A stretch of 64,000 nt of DNA, taken from the NCBI RefSeq assembly GCF_030540645.1, contig NZ_JAUNVV010000001.1:89558-153557 (forward strand), read 5' to 3'. This DNA is from Arthrobacter sp. GTDB lineage: Bacteria; Actinomycetota; Actinomycetes; Actinomycetales; Micrococcaceae. A program made the translations under genes and the position numbers. Below are positions 35,666 to 43,373 of the stretch, one piece after another. Under the pieces are notes generated by a model. It did no database searches, had not been told where the DNA came from, and was given only the letters and a program-made list of their open reading frames with translations. Position 1 is the first letter of the stretch. Each line of letters opens with the position of its first letter.

Positions 35666-36720
35666 GCCCGTGGGCAGGACTTGCCTGGCTGGTGGTGCTG
35701 TTGCTGGGCAACGCCTTCTTCGTGGCGGCTGAATTTGCCGTGATGACCGCCCGGCGCAGCCAGATTGAACCGTTGGCCGACGCGGGCTCCAAACGGGCCA
35801 AGATCACCCTCGGCGCCATGGAAAACGTGTCACTGATGCTTGCCTGCTCGCAGCTGGGCATCACCGTGTGTTCGCTCTTAATCCTGAACGTCTCCGAACC
35901 TGCCATCCACCACCTGCTGGTCCAGCCACTTCATGCGATCGGCGTGCAGGACAACGTCGGTGCTCCCGTGGCTTTTGTGCTTACGCTTGCGCTCGTGACG
36001 TTCCTGCACGTGACCTTTGGCGAGATGGTGCCCAAGAACATGAGCGTGTCCGCTGCGGACAAGGCGGCACTGCTGCTGGCGCCTCCGCTGGTGCTCATTG
36101 GCAAGGTGGTGCGCCCCGTTATTGTGGCGTTGAACTGGACGGCAAACCACGTGGTGCGGCTGTTTGGCATTGTGCCCACCGACGAAGTTTCCTCCAGCTT
36201 CACCTTGCAGGAAGTGCAGTCGATCGTGGAGGAATCCACGCGCAGCGGAACGGTGGATGACCAAACCGGGCTGATTACCGGTGCGCTGGAGTTTTCCTCG
36301 CAAACAGCCCAGGGCGTGATGGTGCCATTGGAGGCGCTCGTCACCCTTCCTGCCGACGCCACCCCCGTGGACTTCGAGCACATGGTGGGAAAGACGGGCT
36401 TCTCACGGTTTATTTTCGCTGATGCGGAAGGTTTCCTGCTGGGCTATCTGCACCTGAAGGATGTGCTGCGCATACCGCTTGAACGTTATCAAACGCCCAT
36501 CGGCGAAGGTCGCGTGCGCTCCATGGTGAACTTGCAGGCGGGGGAGGAGATTGAGGACGTGCTGGCAATCATGCAACGTACCGGCTCCCACATGGCCCGG
36601 GTGATTGACGACGCCGGCCAGACCGTGGGCGTCTTGTTCCTCGAGGATGTGATTGAGCAGCTCGTGGGTGAAATTCGCGACGCCACGCAAACGCAGATTC
36701 AGGACCGCCGTAGGGCTTGA
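35662..36720 (+). CDS. CNNM/CorC-type hemolysin family transporter, second of pair
   Basis: A 352-residue paralogue of the preceding protein. The DUF21 domain (GNAFFVAAEFAVMTARRSQIE, SQLGITVCSLLI, GEMVPKNMSVS) and the CBS pair (GVMVPLEALVTLP near 215; VNLQAGEEIEDVLAIM near 290; DAGQTVGVLFLEDVIEQLVGEIRD near 320) are present, but the C-terminal CorC/HlyC domain is missing, so it is about 100 residues shorter. The GTG start overlaps the upstream stop by four bases. The pair is typical of actinobacteria. It ends 76 bases before the zinc importer gene. Confidence 0.9.
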   Translation: MSPWAGLAWLVVLLLGNAFFVAAEFAVMTARRSQIEPLADAGSKRAKITLGAMENVSLMLACSQLGITVCSLLILNVSEPAIHHLLVQPLHAIGVQDNVGAPVAFVLTLALVTFLHVTFGEMVPKNMSVSAADKAALLLAPPLVLIGKVVRPVIVALNWTANHVVRLFGIVPTDEVSSSFTLQEVQSIVEESTRSGTVDDQTGLITGALEFSSQTAQGVMVPLEALVTLPADATPVDFEHMVGKTGFSRFIFADAEGFLLGYLHLKDVLRIPLERYQTPIGEGRVRSMVNLQAGEEIEDVLAIMQRTGSHMARVIDDAGQTVGVLFLEDVIEQLVGEIRDATQTQIQDRRRA

Positions 36721-36743
36721 TGCGAATGGTTCCCAATATGGGC

Positions 36744-36780
36744 TATGCTGGTTCTTATTGGTAACAATTCTCATTAGCAT
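36744..36780 (+). promoter_or_regulatory. Zinc importer promoter with candidate Zur box
   Basis: TATGCT (36744-36749) is a -10 candidate, with a weak TGCGAA 17 bases upstream. Just downstream lies an AT-rich element, TATTGGTAACAATTCTCATT (36757-36776), whose reverse complement contains AATGAGAATTGTTA, the form of Fur/Zur operators. Placement over the start site fits repression by the Zur-like protein at 41 kb. Confidence 0.5.
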
Positions 36781-36796
36781 GATTTCAAGGAGTTGC

Positions 36797-37738
36797 ATGT
36801 TTCATCCCCGCCGCACCGTTCTCCTCATGGGAGCAGCTCTCGCCGCATCATTGGCGCTGGCAGCCTGTGGCGGTGGCGGGGATGCTCCGGCTGCGTCCAC
36901 GGGAGGGACCATCCCGGTGGTGGCTTCCACGAATGTGTATGGCGATATTGCCAAGGCCATTGGCGGCAGCCACGTCACCGTGCATTCCATCGTTTCCAAG
37001 GCAGGGGCGGATCCCCACGGCTATGAGGCCAACGCCCAGGACAAGCTGGCCGTCTCCAAAGCGCAGATCGGGATTGAAAACGGCGGCGGCTACGACGACT
37101 TCTTCACGCAGCTGGCCAAGGGCCAGCTTGACCCGGCACAGGTGGTGAACGTCAGTGCGCTTTCCGGCCTTGATACGGGCGCGGACTTCAATGAGCACCT
37201 GTGGTACTCCTTGCCCACCATGGCCAAGCTGGCGGATGACCTGGCCGGCCGCTTCAGTGCCGCAGCACCCGCCGAAGCCGCAAGCTTTGCAACGCAGGCC
37301 GCCGCTTTCAAGGAAAAGCTGAAGCAACTTGATGACAGGCTGCAACTTCTCAAGGGCGTCCACGGCGGCTCGGCCGTTGCCATCACTGAACCCGTCCCGC
37401 TGTACCTGCTGGAGCAGGCAGGGCTGGTCAACGCGACCCCGCAGAAGTTCACCGAGGCCGTGGAGAATGGCAGCGACGTCCCGGCGGCCGTGATGACGGA
37501 GACGCTCACGCTCATGAAATCCGGAACCCTTGTCTTGTTGGCCAACAACGAACAGACCGAAAGTCCGCAAACCATAGAGGTCAAGCAGGCCGCGAAGGCA
37601 GCAGGGATTCCCGTCGTCGACTTCTCTGAAACCCTCCCCGCAGGCATCTCCTACTTGGACTGGATGGGTGCCAACGTCACCGCGCTGGAACAGGCACTGG
37701 GGGCCCCTGCCGCCAGCTCCGGCGGGACCGCCAAGTGA
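36797..37738 (+). CDS. znuA: Zinc ABC transporter substrate-binding lipoprotein
   Basis: Extracellular zinc-capture lipoprotein. The 313-residue precursor has a signal peptide ending in the lipobox LALAAC near residue 24. The cluster A-I fold is seen in IPVVASTNVYGDIAKAIGG, and metal ligands are expected in DPHGYE near 68, NEHLWYSLP near 133 and the C-terminal PVVDFSETLPAG with its Asp/Glu. The long His-rich loop of proteobacterial ZnuA is absent. AAGGAG precedes ATG 36797. GTGA overlap with the ATPase gene shows an operon. Manganese binding cannot be excluded, but a Zur-type regulator is nearby. Confidence 0.88.
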   Translation: MFHPRRTVLLMGAALAASLALAACGGGGDAPAASTGGTIPVVASTNVYGDIAKAIGGSHVTVHSIVSKAGADPHGYEANAQDKLAVSKAQIGIENGGGYDDFFTQLAKGQLDPAQVVNVSALSGLDTGADFNEHLWYSLPTMAKLADDLAGRFSAAAPAEAASFATQAAAFKEKLKQLDDRLQLLKGVHGGSAVAITEPVPLYLLEQAGLVNATPQKFTEAVENGSDVPAAVMTETLTLMKSGTLVLLANNEQTESPQTIEVKQAAKAAGIPVVDFSETLPAGISYLDWMGANVTALEQALGAPAASSGGTAK

Positions 37739-38565
37739 GTTCCCCGGCAGCTATCAGTCTCAAGCGGGCCACGCTCAGCTATGGGTCACGGACGCTCTGG
37801 CAGGACCTCAACCTTGAAATCCAGCCGGGTGAGTTCCTGGCCGTGCTGGGGGCCAACGGCAGTGGGAAGACCAGTTTTCTAAAGATCCTGCTCGGACTGT
37901 CGCAGCTGAGCTCCGGCACCCTGAGCGTCGACGGCGGGCCCGCCAAACGCGGCAACCGCGCCATCGGCTACGTTCCCCAGCAAAAGAACTTTGCCCCCGA
38001 CACCGCACTGCGCGCCCGTGACCTGGTGGGCTTGGGCGTAGACGGGAACAAGTGGGGCGTGCGCATCCGTGGCAGGGAATACCGCCAGCGCGTAGACGAG
38101 CTTCTGGAACAGGTCGGCGCCACCAGCTACGGGCGCATCCCCGTCGGCATGCTCTCCGGCGGTGAACAGCAAAGGCTGCGGATTGCCCAAGCCATCGCCG
38201 CCAAACCAAAAGTGCTGCTGTGCGATGAACCGCTGCTTTCCCTTGACCTTTTCCACCAGCGGGCGGTCAGCGCATTGGTGGGCCATCAAGCGAAGGCCAA
38301 CGGGGCCGCCGTCGTATTTGTCACGCATGAAATCAACCCGATTCTGGAACACGTGGACCGGGTGCTGTACCTGGCAGGCGGTCGGTTCACACTGGGCACG
38401 CCGGAGGAGGTCATGCGCACCGACGTGCTGTCCAATCTGTACGGAACCCATGTCGAGGTGCTCAACATGGACGGCCGGCTGGTGGTGGTGGGGCGCCCGG
38501 ACTCGGTGGTGGACGGGCACGGCCCGCACACCGGGGATGCCGCCAGCATGGTGGAGGCCTCGTGA
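37735..38565 (+). CDS. znuC: Zinc ABC transporter ATP-binding protein
   Basis: ATPase of the metal importer. The 276-residue protein has Walker A GANGSGKTSF near residue 40, the LSGGEQQRLRIAQA signature near 140, Walker B VLLCDEPLLSLD near 163 and the H-loop VTHEIN. The GTG start overlaps the upstream stop and its own stop overlaps the permease start, giving a tightly coupled three-gene operon. Confidence 0.9.
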   Translation: MSSPAAISLKRATLSYGSRTLWQDLNLEIQPGEFLAVLGANGSGKTSFLKILLGLSQLSSGTLSVDGGPAKRGNRAIGYVPQQKNFAPDTALRARDLVGLGVDGNKWGVRIRGREYRQRVDELLEQVGATSYGRIPVGMLSGGEQQRLRIAQAIAAKPKVLLCDEPLLSLDLFHQRAVSALVGHQAKANGAAVVFVTHEINPILEHVDRVLYLAGGRFTLGTPEEVMRTDVLSNLYGTHVEVLNMDGRLVVVGRPDSVVDGHGPHTGDAASMVEAS

Positions 38566-39437
38566 GCTGGGCGGACTTTTCCGACGCGGTGCTGAACTTC
38601 TCCAACTACGGGGAACTGCTGCCGCTGTTCACGGATACCTTGCTGGCCGGGGCAATCCTGGGCGTGGTGGGCGGTCTGATAGGCACGTTCGTCATGATGC
38701 GCGACCTTGCCTTCGCCGTCCATGGCATTGCCGAGCTGTCCTTTGCCGGGGCGGCCTTCGCACTGCTGGTGGGTGCCGACGTGATCATGGGCTCGCTGGT
38801 TGGCTCCATCCTGGCAGCACTGCTGCTGGGGGTCATGGGCGTGCGGGCGCGGGAGCGGAACTCCGTCATTGGCGTCATCATGCCGTTTGGCCTGGGTTTG
38901 GGCATCTTGTTTTTGTCGCTGTACCAGGGCCGTTCGGCCAATAAATTCGGACTGCTGACGGGCCAGATCGTCTCGGTGGATTCAACCCAGCTTTCCGCGC
39001 TGGCCGGCACGGCGCTGGTGGTTGTCGTGGGGCTTGTGCTGATTTGGCGGCCGCTGACGTTTGCCAGTGCGGATCCTGACATCGCCACGGCTCGCGGGGT
39101 ACCAGTGCGGACCCTGTCACTGGCCTTCATGTTCCTGCTCGGCATAGCGGTGGCACTGTCCATTCAAGTGGTGGGGGCACTGCTGGTCTTGGCGCTGCTG
39201 ATCACCCCGGCCGCGGCGGCTCTGCAGATCACGGCCACCCCGCGCATGGTGGTGCTGCTCAGTGTGGCCTTTGCCATGATCTCCACCGTCGGCGGGATCA
39301 TGCTGGCGCTGGGCGGCAGCATCCCGATCAGCCCCTATGTCACCACGTTGTCCTTTGCCATCTACGTGTTGTGCCGGCTCGGTGGGGCCTGGCGCCGTCG
39401 CCGCGGCTGGTCCGCACGCCCTGCTGCCGTCGTGTAG
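38562..39437 (+). CDS. znuB: Zinc ABC transporter permease
   Basis: Membrane subunit of the ABC-3 family. The 291-residue protein has eight or so helices with the family motifs GLIGTFVMMRDLAFAVHGIAELSFAG (in two parts, near residues 35-65) and LLVLALLITPAAAALQ near 205. The HGIAELSFAG segment is characteristic of the Zn/Mn ABC-3 permeases. The start overlaps znuC. It is the last gene of the operon; the next gene begins 74 bases later. Confidence 0.9.
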   Translation: MSWADFSDAVLNFSNYGELLPLFTDTLLAGAILGVVGGLIGTFVMMRDLAFAVHGIAELSFAGAAFALLVGADVIMGSLVGSILAALLLGVMGVRARERNSVIGVIMPFGLGLGILFLSLYQGRSANKFGLLTGQIVSVDSTQLSALAGTALVVVVGLVLIWRPLTFASADPDIATARGVPVRTLSLAFMFLLGIAVALSIQVVGALLVLALLITPAAAALQITATPRMVVLLSVAFAMISTVGGIMLALGGSIPISPYVTTLSFAIYVLCRLGGAWRRRRGWSARPAAVV

Positions 39438-39511
39438 ACAGCGACTTTGCAGACGACAACCGTGTTGGCATGACCTCACCACGGGCGGGCATGGTGGTCT
39501 AGCGTGGGGTC

Positions 39512-40942
39512 ATGGACTGGTTGGGTGCCGGCTGGTTGAACGTCGGCTGGTTTGCTGCCGAAGGGGGCTTCGCCGCCCGCTTTGTGCTCCAACACGGCAT
39601 TGCGGCCGTCTTCGTGGTGGCGTTCGTGTCGAGTGCACTGCAATTCCCGGCCCTGTTGGGGGAGCGCGGCCTGCTGCCGGTACCCCGTTACGTGCAGCGC
39701 ATTTCCAGGCTTCCGGGCCCCAGTTTGTTTCGCCGCCACTATTCGGATGCCCTGCTGCGGGTTGTCGCGTGGGGCGGCGCGGGCATTGGCGTGACGGTGG
39801 TGCTCGGCCTGCCGCAGCGCGGGCCGCCGTGGCTGCCCATGCTCGCGTTCTTCGCCATGTGGCTGCTGTACATGTCGATCGTGAATGTGGGGCAGGTCTT
39901 TTACGGCTTTGGCTGGGAAATCCTACTCCTGGAGGCGGGCTTTTTGGCTGCCTTCCTCGGCTCGAACCAAACCACGACGCCGGTCATCACGCTCTGGCTG
40001 TTCCGCTGGCTTGTGTTCCGGCTGGAGTTTGGCGCCGGCATGATCAAGATGCGCGGAGACACAGCCTGGCGCGACCTCACGGCCTTGTACTACCACCACG
40101 AGACCCAGCCCATGCCCAATCCGCTCAGCTGGTGGTTCCACCACCTGCCCAAGCCGCTGCACAAGGTGGAGGTGCTGGGCAACCACTTCGCCCAACTGGT
40201 GGTGCCCTTCCTGCTTTTTGCCCCGCAGCCAGTTGCCAGCTGGGCTGCGCTGGTTGTTGTTATCACCCAACTGTGGCTGGTGCTTTCGGGCAACTTTGCC
40301 TGGCTGAACCTGCTCACCCTTGTACTGGCGTGCTCGGCTGTCGGGGATTCGGTACTGGTGGTGCCTGGCAGGTTGCCGGGCGGCGCTCCGGGCAATGCAG
40401 GCAGCCCGCTCTGGTTCGTGTTGGTGGTCCTCGCCATGGGCGTGCTGATGGTGGTGCTCAGCTGGCGGCCGCTGCGGAACCTGTTCTCCCGCCGTCAGGC
40501 CATGAACGCCAGCTTCAACCGCTGGCGGCTGGGCAATGCCTACGGTGCGTTTGGCAGCATCACCCGCGACCGCTTCGAGGTGGTGGTGGAAGGCTGGGAC
40601 GGGCAGCAGTGGCTTGAATACGGATTTCGGGGCAAGCCCGGAGATCCGGCCCGCATGCCGCGGCAATGGGCCCCCTACCACCTGCGCCTCGACTGGATGA
40701 TGTGGTTCCTTGCCCTGGGGCAGCCTGGCATGAACTGGTTTGTCCCGTTCCTGCACCAATTGCTGGCTGCCGACCCGGCAACGCTGAAGCTACTGCGCCG
40801 TGACCCCTTTGCCGGTCAGACACCGCAGCAGGTCAGGGCGCAGGTCTATGCCTACCGCTTCACATCGTGGCGTGAATGGCGACGAACGGGCAACTGGTGG
40901 GTGCGCGAGCCTATGGGGTTGCTGGTGCCGCCGCTTGGGTGA
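39512..40942 (+). CDS. Lipase maturation factor family membrane protein
   Basis: A 476-residue protein of the LMF1 family, membrane chaperones known in animals for maturation of secreted lipases; the bacterial role is unknown. About eight helices are followed by a soluble C-terminal domain. Diagnostic segments are FRWLVFRLEFGAGMIKMRGD near residue 170, ALYYHHETQPMPNPLSWWFHHLP (in parts, near 192) and RLDWMMWFLALGQ near 395. A TAGCGT box at 39500-39505 lies six bases before ATG 39512 with no Shine-Dalgarno, so the mRNA may be leaderless. Its last 32 bases overlap the convergent Zur gene. Confidence 0.88.
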   Translation: MDWLGAGWLNVGWFAAEGGFAARFVLQHGIAAVFVVAFVSSALQFPALLGERGLLPVPRYVQRISRLPGPSLFRRHYSDALLRVVAWGGAGIGVTVVLGLPQRGPPWLPMLAFFAMWLLYMSIVNVGQVFYGFGWEILLLEAGFLAAFLGSNQTTTPVITLWLFRWLVFRLEFGAGMIKMRGDTAWRDLTALYYHHETQPMPNPLSWWFHHLPKPLHKVEVLGNHFAQLVVPFLLFAPQPVASWAALVVVITQLWLVLSGNFAWLNLLTLVLACSAVGDSVLVVPGRLPGGAPGNAGSPLWFVLVVLAMGVLMVVLSWRPLRNLFSRRQAMNASFNRWRLGNAYGAFGSITRDRFEVVVEGWDGQQWLEYGFRGKPGDPARMPRQWAPYHLRLDWMMWFLALGQPGMNWFVPFLHQLLAADPATLKLLRRDPFAGQTPQQVRAQVYAYRFTSWREWRRTGNWWVREPMGLLVPPLG

Positions 40943-41351
40943 CACAAGTAGCGGAGCACTCCGGACACAGTCCGTAAATTTCCACGGTGTGCTGCACCTG
41001 GGTGAAACCATGGGCTTTGGCCATGGATGCGGCCCAGCTCTCCACTTCGGGGGCTTCGAATTCCACCGTTTTCCCGCATACGCGGCACAACAGATGGTGG
41101 TGGTGGCTGGTGGCCGAACAGCGGCGGTAGACGGCCTCACCCTCGCTGTTGCGCAGGGTGTCGAGCTCGCCGTCCTCGGCCATGGAGGCCAGAATCCGGT
41201 ACGTGGTGGCCAGGGATACCGGCGTTCCCTGTTCGTGCAGCAGACGGTGGAGTTCCTGGGTGCTGACAAAGTCGTCCAAGGTGTCCAACGCAGCACTGAT
41301 GGCTGTGCGCTGCTTGGTGACGCGCTGCTCCTTCACCGGTGCACCCGACAT
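40911..41351 (-). CDS. zur: Fur-family zinc uptake regulator
   Basis: Zinc-responsive repressor. The 146-residue protein has a winged helix (TKQRTAISAALDTL, then VSLATTYRILASMAEDGELDTL) and the metal-binding domain with SHHHHLLCRVCGKTVEFE and CPECSATC, whose two CxxC pairs hold the structural zinc. ATG 41351 (MSGAPVKEQR) is chosen; the frame extends to 41384. It lies convergent to the LMF gene and 1.5 kb from the zinc importer operon, so Zur rather than Fur is the likely type. Confidence 0.88.
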   Translation of the reverse strand: MSGAPVKEQRVTKQRTAISAALDTLDDFVSTQELHRLLHEQGTPVSLATTYRILASMAEDGELDTLRNSEGEAVYRRCSATSHHHHLLCRVCGKTVEFEAPEVESWAASMAKAHGFTQVQHTVEIYGLCPECSATCVTQAAAPATP

Positions 41352-41451
41352 TGCCGCAACCCACTTTCCTCTTGCTGGATCCAATTATCCAGCCTAGCGC
41401 ACCGGCTGCGGGGAAGCTTGCGGGCCCATGGCCCGGGCGGTGCAACAGGCA

Positions 41452-41457
41452 TATGCT
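41452..41457 (+). promoter_or_regulatory. -10 box of a probable leaderless mRNA (MBL hydrolase)
   Basis: TATGCT ends six bases before ATG 41464 and no ribosome site is present, so transcription probably starts at the initiation codon. Confidence 0.5.
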
Positions 41458-41463
41458 GGGGCC

Positions 41464-42120
41464 ATGTTGCTGACAAAATTCACCCACGCCTGTATCCGAC
41501 TCGAGCAGAATGGGCGGGTCCTTGTCCTTGATCCGGGAATCTTTTCCGAATCCGCCGCCGCCCTTGAAGGTGCCGACGCCGTGCTCATCACACACGAGCA
41601 CGCCGACCACTACGACCCTGCGGCGCTCACCCAAGCCCTGGCAGATTTACCGGAACTGACCATATACGCCCCTGCATCAGTGGTCCGCGACCTGCACTCA
41701 CATGCCCCAGAGCAGTCCGCCCGGGTGGTGGAGGCCGCGCCTGGCGACAGTTTTGCGGTGGCCGGTTTTGCCGTGCAGTGCTTTGGCGGCCAGCACGCGG
41801 TCATCCACCCCACCATGGCCGCGGTGGCCAATGTGGGCTACCTGATTGACGACGACGTATACCACCCCGGCGATGCCCTGATTGTTCCGCACGGGGTCAG
41901 TGTGGGAACGCTTTTGGTTCCTGTCCACGCGCCCTGGTCCAAGGTGTCCGAAGTGGTGGACTTTGTGGTCTCGGTCAGGGCCCCGCATGCCTACCAGATC
42001 CACGACGGGCTGCTGAACGAACAAGGGCTGGCGTTCACGGAATCCCACATTGAACGTATTGGCGGCCTGCACGGGGTGAAGTTCCGTCACCTGCACCCCG
42101 GGACATCGGTGGAAATCTAG
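41464..42120 (+). CDS. MBL-fold metal-dependent hydrolase
   Basis: A 218-residue metallo-beta-lactamase-fold protein of the small UlaG-like group. The metal motif is ITHEHADHYDP (HxHxDH) near residue 43, with further ligands in GGQHAVIH near 104 and HPGDALIVPHG near 138. It begins MLLTKFTHACIRLEQNGRVLVLDPG, which is typical of this group. The substrate is unknown. The longer frame from 41428 would include the -10 box and is not used. It converges with the cysteine synthase family gene, a short GGCCCA/TGGGCC inverted repeat (42131-42150) lying between. Confidence 0.85.
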   Translation: MLLTKFTHACIRLEQNGRVLVLDPGIFSESAAALEGADAVLITHEHADHYDPAALTQALADLPELTIYAPASVVRDLHSHAPEQSARVVEAAPGDSFAVAGFAVQCFGGQHAVIHPTMAAVANVGYLIDDDVYHPGDALIVPHGVSVGTLLVPVHAPWSKVSEVVDFVVSVRAPHAYQIHDGLLNEQGLAFTESHIERIGGLHGVKFRHLHPGTSVEI

Positions 42121-42156
42121 GATGCTGGCGGGCCCAGCGGTTTGTGGGCCTGAGGA

Positions 42157-43299
42157 TCAGCCTTGCCAGGGCCCGCCCGCAAAGAAGTTGTTGATCGCCG
42201 TCAGATGCGGGGCCGGATCCAAGCCCTTTTCAGCCAACCAGTCAGGGTTGTTGTAGCTGCCCGCGTAGCGTTCGCCGCCGTCGCACATCAACGTCACGAT
42301 GCTGCCCTTTTCGCCGCGGGCCACCATCTGCGCCACCAATTGCCACACACCCCACAGGTTGGTGCCGGTGGAAGGGCCGGCGTGCATGCCGGTCAACTCC
42401 GAAAAGTGCATCATGGCCGCCACGGAGGCGGCGTCCGGGATGACGGCCATGGCGTCGATGACGCCGGGGACAAAGCTGGGCTCCACGCGCGGGCGGCCGA
42501 TTCCCTCAATGCGGGAGGACGTGCCGGTGACAGTTGCGGGGTCGTGGTTCTTCCACGCCGGGTAAAACGCTGAACCTTCGGGGTCAACCACCAGCAATTG
42601 CGTGTCGTGGCCGTGGTAGCGGATGTAGCGCCCGATCGTGGCGGAGGTGCCGCCGGTGCCTGCGCCGACCACCACCCAGGACGGCTCGGGGAAGCGTTCG
42701 TGCCCCAGCTGGCTGAAGATTGATTCGGCAATGTTGTTGTTGCCGCGCCAGTCGGTGGCCCGCTCGGCATAGGTGAACTGGTCCATGTAGTGGCCATTGC
42801 ACTGCGCGGCAATGTCCGCCGCCGCCGAATACACTTCATCCGCCTTGTCCACGAAATGGCAGCGGCCGCCAAACTGCTCGATGAGCGCAATTTTTTCCGG
42901 GCTGGTCGTGCGGGTCATGACAGCCACAAAGTCCAAACCCAGCAAGTGTGCAAAGTAGGCCTCGGACACGGCCGTGCTGCCGGAACTGGCCTCCACCACC
43001 GTGGTGCCTTCGTTGATCCAGCCGTTGACCAGGGCAAACAGGAACAATGAGCGGGCCAGCCGGTGCTTTAGGCTGCCTGTGCGGTGGCAGGACTCGTCCT
43101 TCACATACAAGTCCACCCCCCACTTCACCGGCAGCTCGACCTTGTAGAGGTGGGTGTCGGCCGAGCGGTTGCTTTCCGCTTGGACCGTGCCAATGGCGCT
43201 GCGTGTCCACGCCCGGGTGGATGCCCGGTGGTGGGCAGCAGGGTGGGTGGCTGCTGGGGAAACGAGGGTTTCGGCGGCGTCGCCGGCTGCGGAGTTCAT
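42157..43299 (-). CDS. PLP-dependent cysteine synthase family enzyme
   Basis: A 380-residue fold-type II PLP enzyme. The Schiff-base lysine lies in [15 protein letters not shown] near residue 78, the [10 protein letters not shown] phosphate-side loop near 105, the [14 protein letters not shown] glycine loop near 213 and the C-terminal [13 protein letters not shown] near 340. The [14 protein letters not shown] variant sets it apart from ordinary CysK and resembles the mycobacterial Cds1 group, reported to act as a cysteine desulfhydrase, so breakdown of cysteine is as likely as its synthesis. It is divergent from the rhodanese-dehydrogenase fusion, another sulfur-handling gene. Confidence 0.82.
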   Translation of the reverse strand: MNSAAGDAAETLVSPAATHPAAHHRASTRAWTRSAIGTVQAESNRSADTHLYKVELPVKWGVDLYVKDESCHRTGSLKHRLARSLFLFALVNGWINEGTTVVEASSGSTAVSEAYFAHLLGLDFVAVMTRTTSPEKIALIEQFGGRCHFVDKADEVYSAAADIAAQCNGHYMDQFTYAERATDWRGNNNIAESIFSQLGHERFPEPSWVVVGAGTGGTSATIGRYIRYHGHDTQLLVVDPEGSAFYPAWKNHDPATVTGTSSRIEGIGRPRVEPSFVPGVIDAMAVIPDAASVAAMMHFSELTGMHAGPSTGTNLWGVWQLVAQMVARGEKGSIVTLMCDGGERYAGSYNNPDWLAEKGLDPAPHLTAINNFFAGGPWQG

Positions 43300-43373
43300 A
43301 CTGCCAAGTGTAGGCTTGCCGCGTCGGACCGCAGCAGCTGTGGCAGTGCGGGAAACTTGAATGAAGGAGTCCC

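Noticed and set aside
39337..40617. 426-codon plus-strand frame overlapping the LMF gene
   Set aside because: It is the +1 shadow of the LMF frame, with Arg/Pro/Gly-rich composition and no motif.
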